Notes: generated by a model not told the origin, from the letters alone. A stretch of 64,000 nt of DNA from an uncultured Anaerolineae bacterium (GCA_934216615.1 CAKQCB010000003.1:124001-188000), one strand, 5' to 3'; positions 1 through 10,331 are shown, numbered from the stretch's first letter. A program made the numbers and translations.

Positions 1-222
<222 letters not shown>

Positions 223-234
223 CGCATTAAAGAA

Positions 235-264
235 ACACCCCGCTTGATGATCAAAGCGGGGTGT
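235..264. terminator. Bidirectional intrinsic terminator
   Basis: An 11-bp perfect stem (ACACCCCGCTT / AAGCGGGGTGT) with an 8-base loop is followed by GTTTTAT on the plus strand and by TTTCTTTAA on the minus strand. It lies between two convergent genes and can serve both the thiolase and the aldo/keto reductase. Confidence 0.8.
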
Positions 265-267
265 GTT

Positions 268-1242
268 TTATACCTCGTCAGTTTCTAAAATCTGTGCGAT
301 TTCTGTCATTTGTTCAGCCGTCAACGCGCCAAACGTGATCGCCCCGCAATTTTCTTCAACTTGGGCGACTGTTTTAAAGCCCGGAATCGGCACCGTCAGC
401 GGGCTGCGTGCCCACAGCCAAGCTAGCGCCCCTTGAGAGAGAGTTCGTCCGTTACTCTGTAAAATTTCACGCACAGACTCTAACTTCGTTAAAAACTCAG
501 GGTTCGGCTCACCCGCTTGGAAAAACTTCATCCAAGCAGGGCTGTTCGGCCCACGAATATCATCGGTGGGCAAACGCGCGCCTGTCTTGAATTTCCCCGT
601 TAACAAGCCCATCGCCAACGGCCCACGATTGATGAGCGCGAGGTTGAGCGCTTCGGCCACCGAAATCATGATGGGGTTATCGGCTAAGACATTTAATTCC
701 AACTGCACCGCCGTACAAAACTCACCTTCGGCAAACGTGGGCACGCCTTCGGGAAAGTCTGTACTCCAGCCATAAGCGCGAATTTTTCCCTCACGCACAA
801 GAATTTCGAGCGAATCCCGCACTTCAAACGCACGGTCAGGGTCATATTCGTTGATGTGAAATTGAAACAAGTCGATATAGTCTGTGTTCAAACGGCGCAA
901 CGACGCTTCACACGATTGGCGAATGCTGTTCAGCGTGGTGCTTTGGCTGTAATCTTCCTCAGCATCTTCTTCTTCGAATGTGTAGCCGAATTTTGTGGCG
1001 ATCACGAGTTTTTCACGCACATCAGAAAGCGCCTCGGCGATCAACTTCTCACTATGGCCTTTACCGTAGATGTTTGCCGTATCAAAAAACGTGATGCCTA
1101 AATCATAAGCGCGACGCAACGCGCGTTTAGATTCAGAATCATCGACCTTGCCCCATGCCCCGCCACCAATGGCCCAACATCCCATCCCCAAAGGCGATAC
1201 TTCAATGCCAGAACGTCCTAAAAGTCGAGTACTCTCAGTCAT
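268..1242 (-). CDS. Aldo/keto reductase
   Basis: NADPH-dependent aldo/keto reductase of about 324 residues, a (beta/alpha)8 barrel reducing carbonyl substrates in the cytoplasm. The tetrad is visible: Asp and Tyr in FFDTANIYGKG, Lys in VIATKFG and His in LFQFHINEYD. The C-terminal nucleotide-binding part includes PIPGFKT. I place the start at ATG 1242 (MTESTRLLG), because a GGAG sequence lies at good distance upstream and homology to the family begins here; an in-frame ATG 14 codons upstream gives a very basic, unlikely extension. It is the last gene after the ABC exporter pair on the same strand but 117 bases separate them. The substrate is unknown. Confidence 0.92.
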   Translation of the reverse strand: MTESTRLLGRSGIEVSPLGMGCWAIGGGAWGKVDDSESKRALRRAYDLGITFFDTANIYGKGHSEKLIAEALSDVREKLVIATKFGYTFEEEDAEEDYSQSTTLNSIRQSCEASLRRLNTDYIDLFQFHINEYDPDRAFEVRDSLEILVREGKIRAYGWSTDFPEGVPTFAEGEFCTAVQLELNVLADNPIMISVAEALNLALINRGPLAMGLLTGKFKTGARLPTDDIRGPNSPAWMKFFQAGEPNPEFLTKLESVREILQSNGRTLSQGALAWLWARSPLTVPIPGFKTVAQVEENCGAITFGALTAEQMTEIAQILETDEV

Positions 1243-1318
1243 TTTCTTTCTCCGGTTGGTTCGTCGGCGTCCCCGCCAACGCAATGATCAAACGTTCAAA
1301 CAAAGTAATACTGTCCAT
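1235..1318 (-). CDS. Possible small ORF before the aldo/keto reductase
   Basis: A 27-codon frame starting at ATG 1318 ends at TGA 1235-1237, overlapping the aldo/keto reductase start by 8 bases. The frame stays open further upstream (codons TDDPDNPF before the Met), which looks protein-like, but I see no ribosome binding site or good start there. It may be a small coupled ORF or the remnant of a gene. Weak call. Confidence 0.2.
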   Translation of the reverse strand: MDSITLFERLIIALAGTPTNQPEKEND

Positions 1319-1359
1319 GAAGGGGTTGTCTGGGTCATCAGTCGTGCGCCTTTGAAAGA

Positions 1360-3177
1360 TTAATCGGTCGCTTGGCTAAAAACGGTCTTCGAGCCTTCGA
1401 TATAATCCAGCGATTGATGGCGGAAATAGGTATCATACAATTCTGCGTAATGACCGCCCTGCTCCATCAACGCTTGATGATCGCCAGATTCGATGATCTT
1501 CCCCTGTTTCAACACGATGATGCGGTCAGCACTGCGGACGGTGCTGAGCCGATGCGCAATCAAAATGGAGGATGACCGCGACAAGATCATATCCAGCGCT
1601 TCTTGAATTTGCGTTTCGGTGAACGGATCAATGCTGGCCGTCGCTTCATCAAGGATGAAGATAGCGGGTTTTTGCACCAATACACGTAGCAGACTAACCA
1701 ATTGGCGCTGTCCCATGCTCAAGCGTGAACCGCGCTCGCCCACTTCACTATGTAAGCCTTCGGGCAAGGTGTCGATCCAACCACCCCCGCCGATGCTCTT
1801 ACATACTTCCATAATTTCTTCATCAGTCGCCGTAGGCTGTGCATAGCGGATATTTTCGAGAATGGTCCCGCTAAACAAAAATGGCGCTTGCGGAACGATG
1901 CCCAAGTGACGACGGAACTCATGAATATCGAGCGTGCGAATATCATACCCGTCGATGAGGATTTCACCGTCTTGGAATTCATAAAAACGCTCGATCAATT
2001 TAGCAATGGTGCTTTTGCCCGCGCCCGTATGCCCCACAAACGCGATGCTTTCGCCCGGGTGAATGGTGAGATTGAAATTGGTGAGCACAGGATCACCCGA
2101 CTTATAGCGGAAGGTGACATCTTTAAATTCTACCTTCCCTGTGAGTGCGGGCGGGATCACATTATCCGTTTGGTTCACAACATTTTCAGCGTCGATCAAC
2201 GCGAAGATACGCTCTAACGCGCTTAACCCACCCTGTAACTGGCTCCAAAACGACGACAAGCTGAGGAAGGGGAACCAAAAACGGTCAATCCCTTGTACGT
2301 AAAGATACCAAGTCCCCACGTCCATGACCCCACTCAAGACAAACTGAGCGCCGATGTACGTCACCCCGCCGATGGCAAAGCCCATCAAAGCGTTCAACGT
2401 AGGGAATACCATCGCCAACACGACCCCACGCCGTAAATTGATCGAGTAGGATTCACGATTGACCTCAATAAATTCATCGTAGATCATCGCCTCTTGGCGG
2501 AAGTTTTTGGCGACCGAAATCCCCGACACACTCTCTTGAATGTTATCGTTCACCGCGGCCATCGCCCGCGACCCTTGACGGGTGGCGGTACGGGCTAACT
2601 TACGGAAAATCCCTGTCACAAAAATCACGACAGGCATCATCAACATGAGCAATAACGTCAACCGCCAATCACGATTGACCAAGACAACAAATAACACGGC
2701 AAATTCAAAGAACTGGGTCAGAATATCCGCCGCGATCAAGATGATCTGGTTCAATTCTTGGGTGTCGTTGGTGATACGACTGACGATCTTGCCAGACTTG
2801 TTTTCATCGTAAAAGCCGATATCACGGCGGATGGCGGCATCAAACGCATCTTTACGAATTTGACTGATGACATCCCCCACAACCCGCCCCGTGATGCGTC
2901 GGCGGAAGAAGTAGAAGATGTATTCTAAAAATGCCGCCAACAACAGCGCGCCGATCAAGACAGAAATTTGTTCTCCGGGCGCTTCGGTCTGTAAAAGATT
3001 GATGCCATGTGCAATCATCACCGGAATTAAAGACGTGACGGTTGCAAAAGCCAAGACCAACACAGCGACGCTAATAATCTTCCCTTTATGGGGTCGGAAA
3101 TACGTCACAATCCGTTTAAACAGATACCCATCTGAATACTGACGGTCGTACTTATCGGCGTTAAGATTTCCAAGCAT
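1360..3177 (-). CDS. ABC exporter subunit (ATPase-active half), heterodimer partner
   Basis: 605 residues: a six-helix type I exporter membrane domain (about 25-330) fused to a nucleotide-binding domain. Walker A is GHTGAGKST, Walker B is IFILDEATA with the catalytic Glu, and the H-loop is ILIAHRLS. The signature is LSMGQ instead of LSGGQ. The upstream neighbour shows the complementary defects, so the two should form one asymmetric exporter of the TM287/288 or BmrCD type, with one working and one degenerate ATP site. It sits 27 bases downstream of that gene, in one operon. Such exporters move drugs, lipids or peptides across the membrane; the substrate is not readable from sequence. Confidence 0.93.
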   Translation of the reverse strand: MLGNLNADKYDRQYSDGYLFKRIVTYFRPHKGKIISVAVLVLAFATVTSLIPVMIAHGINLLQTEAPGEQISVLIGALLLAAFLEYIFYFFRRRITGRVVGDVISQIRKDAFDAAIRRDIGFYDENKSGKIVSRITNDTQELNQIILIAADILTQFFEFAVLFVVLVNRDWRLTLLLMLMMPVVIFVTGIFRKLARTATRQGSRAMAAVNDNIQESVSGISVAKNFRQEAMIYDEFIEVNRESYSINLRRGVVLAMVFPTLNALMGFAIGGVTYIGAQFVLSGVMDVGTWYLYVQGIDRFWFPFLSLSSFWSQLQGGLSALERIFALIDAENVVNQTDNVIPPALTGKVEFKDVTFRYKSGDPVLTNFNLTIHPGESIAFVGHTGAGKSTIAKLIERFYEFQDGEILIDGYDIRTLDIHEFRRHLGIVPQAPFLFSGTILENIRYAQPTATDEEIMEVCKSIGGGGWIDTLPEGLHSEVGERGSRLSMGQRQLVSLLRVLVQKPAIFILDEATASIDPFTETQIQEALDMILSRSSSILIAHRLSTVRSADRIIVLKQGKIIESGDHQALMEQGGHYAELYDTYFRHQSLDYIEGSKTVFSQATD

Positions 3178-3204
3178 ATTTATTTTCCCATCCCGAAAGA
3201 TGCT

Positions 3205-5013
3205 TTAATCCAAGGTGAGGTCAGAACTTGCGTTGTTCGGCGTTTCGATCCGTTGGCGCGGGGTTTCATAACGCGCAAAGATGCGACCATAATCTTCTGA
3301 TGTAGCGAGCAGTTCATCATGTGTCCCTTGGGCGACCACATGCCCGCGACGTAACACCACAATATGATCTGCCCAACGAATTTGTGATAAACGGTGTGTG
3401 ATGATGATCGTCGTGCGGTCTTTGGCGGCTGTCCAAATCGCCCGTTGTATTTGATCTTCAGTCGCGCTGTCGATGGCGCTGGTGCTGTCGTCTAAGATCA
3501 AAATGGGCGGGTTGGTTACGAAGGCGCGCGCGATGGCGATGCGCTGACGCTGACCGCCGGATAAAGTCACCCCGCGCTGTCCCACTTTCGTTTCATAACC
3601 ATCATCGAAGGTCATGATGAAGTCGTGCGCTTGCGCTTTCTTCGCCGCGTCAATCACTTCTTCCATCGACGCTTCAGGCTTACCAAAACGGATGTTGTCG
3701 GCAATCGAGCGAGAGAACAGATAAATATCCTGTTCAATGATGCTGATCTGTGAACGCAACGTCGAAAGGTTCCAGTCTTTCACGTCGATATCATCGACAA
3801 ACACGCGCCCTTTATCCGCGTCATAAGTACGGTTGATCAACTTGGTGATCGAGCTTTTCCCACTACCGGTTTGGCCCGCAATCGCCACCGTTTGGCCCGG
3901 TTTCACGTTAAATGAGATGTTATGCAAGGTATTTGAGCCATCGCCATATGCAAAATCAACATTCTCAAAACGGATGCCCCCTTCAATGACTTTGTCAGCC
4001 CCTTGAAGGTTTTGATCCAGATCATTTTCCGTGTTCATAATTTCGAGGATGCGTTTTGCGCCTGCATAGCCCAAAGACAATTGTGAGAACGAAGCCAGTG
4101 ACGTGAACACAGGGAAGCCAAACAGCGCGATCTGCCCTGTAAATGTCACAATCACGCTAATCTCAACTTCCTCAATACTGTACAGATACGCGCTATGAAT
4201 GAACGCGCACGCAGTCACCAACCCTAAAAGCAGGATGGGAATATATAGCGCTTCCATATCACTTTGGCGCACAGTGCTGTTGCGCACGTCGTCGGCCTCA
4301 GCATCGAAAATCTGTTTTTCACGGTCTTCTTGGGCGGCACCTTTCACCACTTGTAAACCGTCCAGCACTTCAGCAACCCGCGCATTCATGGCGCCAAAGT
4401 TTTCACGCACTTCTTCGCCGATAGGACTCAGTTTTCTCATGTAAAAGTACTGAGACACAGCATACAAAATCAAAAATAAAAGCGGGGTTATGATCAACTG
4501 TGGGTGTAATTGAACGGCCGCAAACACCGGCATGATCAAGAAAAACCCTGAGCCAATCAGCAAGTTCATGCCCGGGTTCATCATCAAGTTCATTTCACGC
4601 ACATCATTGGTCACCCGCGCCATAATTTCGCCGACGGGTTGCAGTCCGTGAAACGTCATACTTTTGCCTAAGAGATTGGCGTATAACTCGTCGCGAATGT
4701 CGCGCTCAAAACGCTGTGCAAACACTTCCGCAGAAAAATTCCGCATCAACTGTAAGCTCGCCCGAATCACCTGCGAAATGATGATTAAAATCGCTACATT
4801 CCCCGCGGCCTCAAGCCCTGCGCCATCCAGAATATCTTGGAACGCTCGCCCAATAAAATACGGGACAGCAGCAGCAAGGACGGCATTACTCAGCGCGCCA
4901 AAAACCATCAAGATCGCATAAAACGGGTGTCGCAAAATATGCGACACGATAAAACGAAACGCCGATGCTCGGTTGGTTTTAAAAGCTGACTTTGGAATAA
5001 ATTCTGAAGTCAT
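3205..5013 (-). CDS. ABC exporter subunit (degenerate-site half), heterodimer partner
   Basis: 602 residues with six predicted membrane helices followed by an ABC ATPase domain. Walker A is GQTGSGKSS, the signature is a normal LSGGQ, and the H-loop His is present (ITHRLS). Walker B reads ILILDDSTS: the catalytic Glu is Asp. Together with LSMGQ in the partner this places both changes in the same composite ATP site, as in known heterodimeric exporters. It is the first gene of the pair. ATG 5013 has an AAAGGG sequence upstream. Confidence 0.93.
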   Translation of the reverse strand: MTSEFIPKSAFKTNRASAFRFIVSHILRHPFYAILMVFGALSNAVLAAAVPYFIGRAFQDILDGAGLEAAGNVAILIIISQVIRASLQLMRNFSAEVFAQRFERDIRDELYANLLGKSMTFHGLQPVGEIMARVTNDVREMNLMMNPGMNLLIGSGFFLIMPVFAAVQLHPQLIITPLLFLILYAVSQYFYMRKLSPIGEEVRENFGAMNARVAEVLDGLQVVKGAAQEDREKQIFDAEADDVRNSTVRQSDMEALYIPILLLGLVTACAFIHSAYLYSIEEVEISVIVTFTGQIALFGFPVFTSLASFSQLSLGYAGAKRILEIMNTENDLDQNLQGADKVIEGGIRFENVDFAYGDGSNTLHNISFNVKPGQTVAIAGQTGSGKSSITKLINRTYDADKGRVFVDDIDVKDWNLSTLRSQISIIEQDIYLFSRSIADNIRFGKPEASMEEVIDAAKKAQAHDFIMTFDDGYETKVGQRGVTLSGGQRQRIAIARAFVTNPPILILDDSTSAIDSATEDQIQRAIWTAAKDRTTIIITHRLSQIRWADHIVVLRRGHVVAQGTHDELLATSEDYGRIFARYETPRQRIETPNNASSDLTLD

Positions 5014-5123
5014 AACCCTTTTCCATCTATGTAAGGAAAACCTTTATATTACTTGTTTTTGAGGGAAGTTTATAGAACCAACATTCCAATAGTGGTTCAA
5101 GTTTTTTAAAACATCAGTTCAAT

Positions 5124-5429
5124 TCAAAGGTATGTATACTCTGCTGGGCCGACTAATTGCTGCCACGTCCAAAACGTGACGAAGAACAACGGCGCTTGGT
5201 TATCCTGTACACCAGTTTGAAATGCAATCGTATCTGCCAATGTCCCTTGTGTGGCACGGTAGGACAATTCTTCATCAGGGTCCATATAAACATGGTGCGC
5301 GTTGATGGTAAAGAGCGCAAAAACCACCCATAAAATGGCGCTGGCCGTCCATAAACGGGATGAAGAAATAATAGGCAGTTGACGAAGGAAAGTCTGCATC
5401 GGTAAACTCATGTTTCGCAGGATAGGCAT
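5124..5429 (-). pseudogene. N-terminal remnant of a GT39/PMT-like membrane glycosyltransferase
   Basis: A 101-residue frame (start ATG 5429 or 5411). It has a first transmembrane helix (about 27-44), an acidic DPDEE motif where GT-C glycosyltransferases place their catalytic Asp in the first periplasmic loop, and a segment NQAPLFFVTFWTW typical of GT39 family N-termini. Intact relatives are about 450-800 residues. Here the frame stops right after this segment and the next about 110 bases are AT-rich with no continuation I can see in other frames. Two intact relatives lie nearby (6460-10303), so this is most likely a decayed paralog. Confidence 0.6.
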
Positions 5430-5479
5430 TTTGAACTCATGATACCTGTGTCATATCTAAAAATCGAAGGCGAGTTTTT

Positions 5480-6460
5480 ATGAGCCACCCCGCAAAACCT
5501 CAAATCTTTGTGACCCGCCAAATCGCCCCAGAAGCGATTGAGAAACTTCAACAACACTGCATCGTTGACCTGTGGGAAGAAGAAACACCCCCACCCTATG
5601 AAACGCTGATCGAACGGACGCAGGGAAAAGACGGGCTGTTATGTATGCTCACCGACCGTATCGATCAAAACTTTCTTGAAAAAGCGGGCGGTTCGCTCAA
5701 AGTCGTCAGCCAATTGGCCGCAGGCTATGACAACATCGATGTGACGGCCTTGGCCCGTATGGGGATTCCGTTAGGAAATACGCCCGGCATCTTGACCGAA
5801 GCCACGGCCGATATCGCTTTTCTGCTCATCCTCGCGACAGCGCGCCGTCTCAATGAATCAATCGACTATGTCAAAAATGGCGAATGGACGACGTGGCACC
5901 CGCTCACCCTGTTAGGGGTCGATCTCGCAGGCGCGACGTTAGGCATCTATGGGTATGGTCGTATTGGCGCGGCGGTTGCCAAACGGGCGGCGGGTTTCGG
6001 TATGAACATCCTAGCGCACAGTCGCAGTTTAACGGTGGGCGAAACCCTTCCCGACACGTCCACCGCCGTTTCTTTAGAGACGTTATTCCAAGAGAGTGAC
6101 TTTTTATCGCTCCATGCCCCGCTCACAGCAGAAACGCATCACATCATCCGCGCTGAAACCTTACAGATGATGAAGCCCAACGCCATTTTGATCAATACAG
6201 GACGCGGGAAACTGGTCGATCATGATGCGCTGTACAACGCACTCGTCACAAAGGAGATTCGCGCGGCAGGTTTGGATGTCACAGACCCCGAACCTTTCCC
6301 CGCAGATCATCCACTGTTGAGCCTGCCTCATGTGATCGTGTTGCCCCATATCGGCAGTGCGACGATTCAAACCCGTACTAAAATGGCCTTCATGGCGGTA
6401 GAAAACTTACTCGCAGGGTTAAACGGGACAGCCTTGCCTCACCCCGTAAAAGGTTCATAA
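5480..6460 (+). CDS. D-2-hydroxyacid dehydrogenase (glyoxylate/hydroxypyruvate reductase-like)
   Basis: 326 residues. The NAD(P)-binding Rossmann motif is GIYGYGRIGAAVA (about 157-169). The catalytic Arg is in NTGRGKLVD, Glu in DVTDPEPFP and His in LPHIGSAT. This is the classical D-isomer-specific 2-hydroxyacid dehydrogenase layout; the sequence is closest in style to glyoxylate/hydroxypyruvate reductases, but substrate choice in this family is hard to predict. The stop TAA shares its last A with the start of the next gene, so the two are translationally coupled. Confidence 0.92.
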   Translation: MSHPAKPQIFVTRQIAPEAIEKLQQHCIVDLWEEETPPPYETLIERTQGKDGLLCMLTDRIDQNFLEKAGGSLKVVSQLAAGYDNIDVTALARMGIPLGNTPGILTEATADIAFLLILATARRLNESIDYVKNGEWTTWHPLTLLGVDLAGATLGIYGYGRIGAAVAKRAAGFGMNILAHSRSLTVGETLPDTSTAVSLETLFQESDFLSLHAPLTAETHHIIRAETLQMMKPNAILINTGRGKLVDHDALYNALVTKEIRAAGLDVTDPEPFPADHPLLSLPHVIVLPHIGSATIQTRTKMAFMAVENLLAGLNGTALPHPVKGS

Positions 6461-7893
6461 TGCAAACGGTGTTGGCATGGGTGTTTTTGCCCTGTCTGGT
6501 TCTGCTTGCCTACCCGATGGCGTATCAATGCTTACGGAAACAAGGCGAGACATGGCTTTCACTTCCGCTCATGTTGGGGTTAAGCGCAGGCTTGATCGCG
6601 ATGATCTCGTTTGTGTTTGGGTTGGTTGGCGTGCCATTACGCTGGGAATTCATCACGCCTGTGTATCTAGTCATCACCATACCGTTTTTGAGAGGGTTTC
6701 AAAAAGCTGATCTGCCTCGGTTTCAGGTCGAACCAAACAAGCGTTGGTTCATGATCGCCCTTAGCATCTTCTGTTTAGGCAGTTTATTCACCGCGCTGTA
6801 CTGGCCTTTTTACCGCGACGATACGCTGGGGATTTATCTGCCCGCTGCGCAAACCATGTTTCAAACGGGGAGGTTAGAACCGCTCATCGGCGCGGATAGT
6901 TTATACCGTGCCTACCCGATTTTAATCCCGCTTCAATACGTGTATGTATTCTCGTTATCTGGCTGGGAAAATGAATATCTCGCCAAGCTCATCCCAACCT
7001 TGATGGGGTTGGCATGTATGCCGTTGGTCTATGGCCTCGCCAAGCGGATGCACCCGCGTGCAGGCTGGGTCGCGGTAGGGATTTTAGCCTTCACACCAAG
7101 TTATATCCGTTGGATTGCAGCGGGTTATGTCGATTTGCCGATGGCGTTTTATCTTTTGCTCGCCCTGCATTTCAGCTTGCGGTTATGGGATCACAAACAA
7201 GCGCGAGATGCCATCCTTTTGGGTGTGATGATCGGGTTGGCGACGTTCACCAAAAACGCGGCGCTTGTCAGCGTGCCGTTATTTGGCGGTGCGTTGATCA
7301 TCGCATGGCTGACGAAACGGGTCACCCTACGGCATGTTTTGATCGTCGCGCTGTCTACCGCGCTGATCGGTGGAGGCTGGTACCTCCGCAACTTGATCGG
7401 CGCGGGGTTCATCATGCCTGACACCGCATGGACTGAGCAAGCCGAACACACGGTTGCAAATCTGTTTGTGTTCGTCAGCAACCCGCTCAACTTCTTGATT
7501 TCGGGCGTGATTGTCACACTCAGCATTTTTTACGGGGTTTGGCAGATCATCACACGGCGTTTCGACGCCATCACCGAACTACTGATTTTAGGGATTTCCC
7601 TGCCCTTTTTCTTCGCTTGGTGGTGGCTCACTTCCTACGATCCCCGCTTCTTACTGCTCTTTTACCCGCCGTTATGCGCGTTAGGCGCAAGTATGGCAAT
7701 GCGCGTCTATGACCGCTGTCCCGCCCCGTTCCAAAGTTGGATCTATCGAATAGCGATTGTTTACAGCGTTGTTTTGATCGCCTATGGAGCGTGGACAGCC
7801 ATCGAATATAAAAACTCGTTGATTCACGGCATCGGCTATAGCCATGAAGAAAAACTGATGATTGTTGGCCGTATCCCATCCATAAGCGAGTGA
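6460..7893 (+). CDS. Membrane glycosyltransferase, GT39/ArnT-like
   Basis: 477 residues and about 11-12 hydrophobic helices. The first large loop carries PFYRDDTLGIYLPAA, with the Asp-Asp pair expected for a polyprenyl-phosphate-sugar-dependent GT-C enzyme. Such proteins transfer sugars to lipids or proteins on the outer face of the membrane. It is coupled to the upstream dehydrogenase through a one-base overlap and converges with the next gene, the two stops being 4 bases apart with no obvious terminator between them. Confidence 0.75.
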   Translation: MQTVLAWVFLPCLVLLAYPMAYQCLRKQGETWLSLPLMLGLSAGLIAMISFVFGLVGVPLRWEFITPVYLVITIPFLRGFQKADLPRFQVEPNKRWFMIALSIFCLGSLFTALYWPFYRDDTLGIYLPAAQTMFQTGRLEPLIGADSLYRAYPILIPLQYVYVFSLSGWENEYLAKLIPTLMGLACMPLVYGLAKRMHPRAGWVAVGILAFTPSYIRWIAAGYVDLPMAFYLLLALHFSLRLWDHKQARDAILLGVMIGLATFTKNAALVSVPLFGGALIIAWLTKRVTLRHVLIVALSTALIGGGWYLRNLIGAGFIMPDTAWTEQAEHTVANLFVFVSNPLNFLISGVIVTLSIFYGVWQIITRRFDAITELLILGISLPFFFAWWWLTSYDPRFLLLFYPPLCALGASMAMRVYDRCPAPFQSWIYRIAIVYSVVLIAYGAWTAIEYKNSLIHGIGYSHEEKLMIVGRIPSISE

Positions 7894-7897
7894 GAAT

Positions 7898-10303
7898 TTA
7901 CTCGACGTATAACGTGATCGGCAGTACGCCAATCTCACCCTCTAACGTCGTTTCACCGTCCACGGTCAAGTCAACGGGGCCTGAAGGGGTGTAGATATAC
8001 ACCTTCACCCACAGTTGATAAGCTCCAGCGGGCAGTTCAGCGGGCAAGCGTAACCCACGATGATCCAAATAAGCGCGGTTTAACTGCCACACGCTGGTGT
8101 AACCAAACCCGCCGTTCGGCTGCCAATCGTTTTGGGTGATCGCGAAGCCATCCGCTGCCCGTAGGAACAGAGCAACCGTGTAATTTTGATCGGTCAGTTG
8201 TTCCAATTCCCAATGAAGCGTTACGGGGATGACATCGCCAGCCCGATAGATATCCCCCATCGGCAGATCAAACCCCGATAACCGTAGAGTGTCGCCATAC
8301 ATCAGGGTGGATGGGTAGGTGGCTTGCTGTGCGGTGAGCGTGTCGGTTGCGCGCACGGTGCGATACTCGATCAAGCGTGTGAGCGGGCCAGTCGAAATCA
8401 CTTGGACAGGGTAAAAATGTTCGCTCAAATAACGTTCTACGGGGCGCGTCATCCAACCGAGGTCAGGCCCGCCATTCACCAAAAGCCAGATGCGTTCGCG
8501 GGTCGCCGCCAAGTTATTGATGAAGGCCGCCGTCTGTGGGGTGATCAGCGCATCGCTCAAAACCGCTGTCACGGGAGCGGGGAGTTCAGGGTTCACGGTT
8601 TCGCCAAGCTGAAGGGGTAAAGTGATCACACGTCCAGAATCAAAGAGTTTGCCGTAATTCAAAAAGAATGACGTGTATTGCGACGTGCTCAATAAAATCA
8701 CATCGTTCGCATTCGTCTGTTCTTCCAAAATGGGCAACATATCATGCAGGGTTTGATTGTTGGCTAAATACCGTTCGTCGTTGATCGACAACGCCATCAA
8801 CCCAATGATGAGCACGCCACTGAAGACGATCACCACCAAGCCGACGACCCAACGCAAAATGTAAGTACGGGCGGTGCGGTGAATCGCGATCAGCAAACTT
8901 ATAAAAATAATGAAACACGCCAGTAATGCCAACGCCCAAAGATACAAATCAGCCGAAAGCCAAGCAAAATCCAGCGGGTATTGACCCCAAATTTGAGGCA
9001 CGATCACCCAACGCAGATATTCCACCACATTCAAACCGCCACCCCATTCAGCGACCCCGCCCGCTTCAGGGGGCAGATGGCGTAAATAATACGTCCAATC
9101 TAAGGCGACCCCGCTCAGTTGCACCCAAACCGCATACAAGGTGAGCAAAATGGCGAAGTTACGCCAGCGCGAACGGTTTGCGATCCGTTCGAGGATGGGA
9201 AGCGCGCCTAACATCACCACTGGCAAGATAGGCACTAAAAAGCGCGAGGGGAACGACAACCCACCGAACCAGTGAATCCCGTTGAGCGCCGCGTAACCGA
9301 CGGCGAAAACCAAGATCAGCACCATGATCGCCAGCGGATAGCGCCATTGTTTCGAGCGAAGGGACGAGACCATGCCAATCAAGGCGAGGATCAAGACGGG
9401 GGATGTGCCCCAAAAGCTACCGCCAATACTCAAGAGATAGGTATGTAACGCCGTGAAAAAATACGGGTTTTGCGTCAGCACTTCTAAGCGTCGCAAAATG
9501 TTATACCGACCAGCGGAACCCGGGAGCATGTCAAACACGCCGATGGCGAAGAATAACCCCACAGCGATAATGACGAGGCCGACGAGTAAACTCAGCACCC
9601 GTTTAGAAGGCCGATGCGATAAATGCGGAAGCGCAAGGATGAGTAACGCAGGAAGCGCCAATAAAGCCGATGCCTTGCTCAAGAATAATGCGATCAATGC
9701 AAGGGCAATCGCGATCACCGCGCCGACACTTTGATAACGACTGGTTCGCCATACTTCAATGCAATACACCGTGAGCAGTAAACAGAACGCGGTCAAAGGT
9801 TCGCGAAAAAACGTCTTGCTGTACACCCACATCAAAGAGCCGACGCCTAACATCACCGCGCCAATGAGCGATGCGCGTTCACTCGCGCCACGCTTACGCG
9901 CGACCAAGTAAAAAAGGCAAACTGTCGCCGCGCTCACAAGGATATTGGTCAGGTAGGTGACGTGTAATAACCCAAAATTGGGGATCACCTTTGCTATCAC
10001 ATATAAGATACTGGAAACCCACAAATGCAATGGTTCGAGGTCAATGGTGCTGAGAGGGAATTCTGGAAAGGAAAATACCCGTCCATTCGCACCATACAGC
10101 GCGGGAAAGGATTGGTCAGCAGAGAGATCAAGGTAATGATCCCCATGATCTACCCTACTGCTGACGGCATCAAAAGCGCGGTAAGCATCCCCGCTTTCAA
10201 TACGCGCACTGTACGTTAAAAGATAAAGACTGAAAAACCCAAAAAATAAACAGACCAGCAAACAAATAAGCCGCTGATCCGTAAAATGACGCATTCTTTT
10301 CAA
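7898..10303 (-). CDS. Large GT-C-type membrane glycosyltransferase with C-terminal beta domain
   Basis: 801 residues: about 13 membrane helices (10-520), with SGDAYRAFDA in the first external loop as probable catalytic acidic site, and a soluble C-terminal part. The last about 150 residues look like a beta-sandwich (alternating hydrophobic strands, for example VIPVTLHWEL). The start is uncertain: TTG 10303 has an AGG at good distance, ATG 10294 is 9 bases inside. It is 28 bases downstream of the TPR gene and may share its transcript. The substrate is unknown. Confidence 0.75.
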   Translation of the reverse strand: MKRMRHFTDQRLICLLVCLFFGFFSLYLLTYSARIESGDAYRAFDAVSSRVDHGDHYLDLSADQSFPALYGANGRVFSFPEFPLSTIDLEPLHLWVSSILYVIAKVIPNFGLLHVTYLTNILVSAATVCLFYLVARKRGASERASLIGAVMLGVGSLMWVYSKTFFREPLTAFCLLLTVYCIEVWRTSRYQSVGAVIAIALALIALFLSKASALLALPALLILALPHLSHRPSKRVLSLLVGLVIIAVGLFFAIGVFDMLPGSAGRYNILRRLEVLTQNPYFFTALHTYLLSIGGSFWGTSPVLILALIGMVSSLRSKQWRYPLAIMVLILVFAVGYAALNGIHWFGGLSFPSRFLVPILPVVMLGALPILERIANRSRWRNFAILLTLYAVWVQLSGVALDWTYYLRHLPPEAGGVAEWGGGLNVVEYLRWVIVPQIWGQYPLDFAWLSADLYLWALALLACFIIFISLLIAIHRTARTYILRWVVGLVVIVFSGVLIIGLMALSINDERYLANNQTLHDMLPILEEQTNANDVILLSTSQYTSFFLNYGKLFDSGRVITLPLQLGETVNPELPAPVTAVLSDALITPQTAAFINNLAATRERIWLLVNGGPDLGWMTRPVERYLSEHFYPVQVISTGPLTRLIEYRTVRATDTLTAQQATYPSTLMYGDTLRLSGFDLPMGDIYRAGDVIPVTLHWELEQLTDQNYTVALFLRAADGFAITQNDWQPNGGFGYTSVWQLNRAYLDHRGLRLPAELPAGAYQLWVKVYIYTPSGPVDLTVDGETTLEGEIGVLPITLYVE

Positions 10304-10331
10304 GAGAAACCTATGCTGCTCTCAGCAACGA

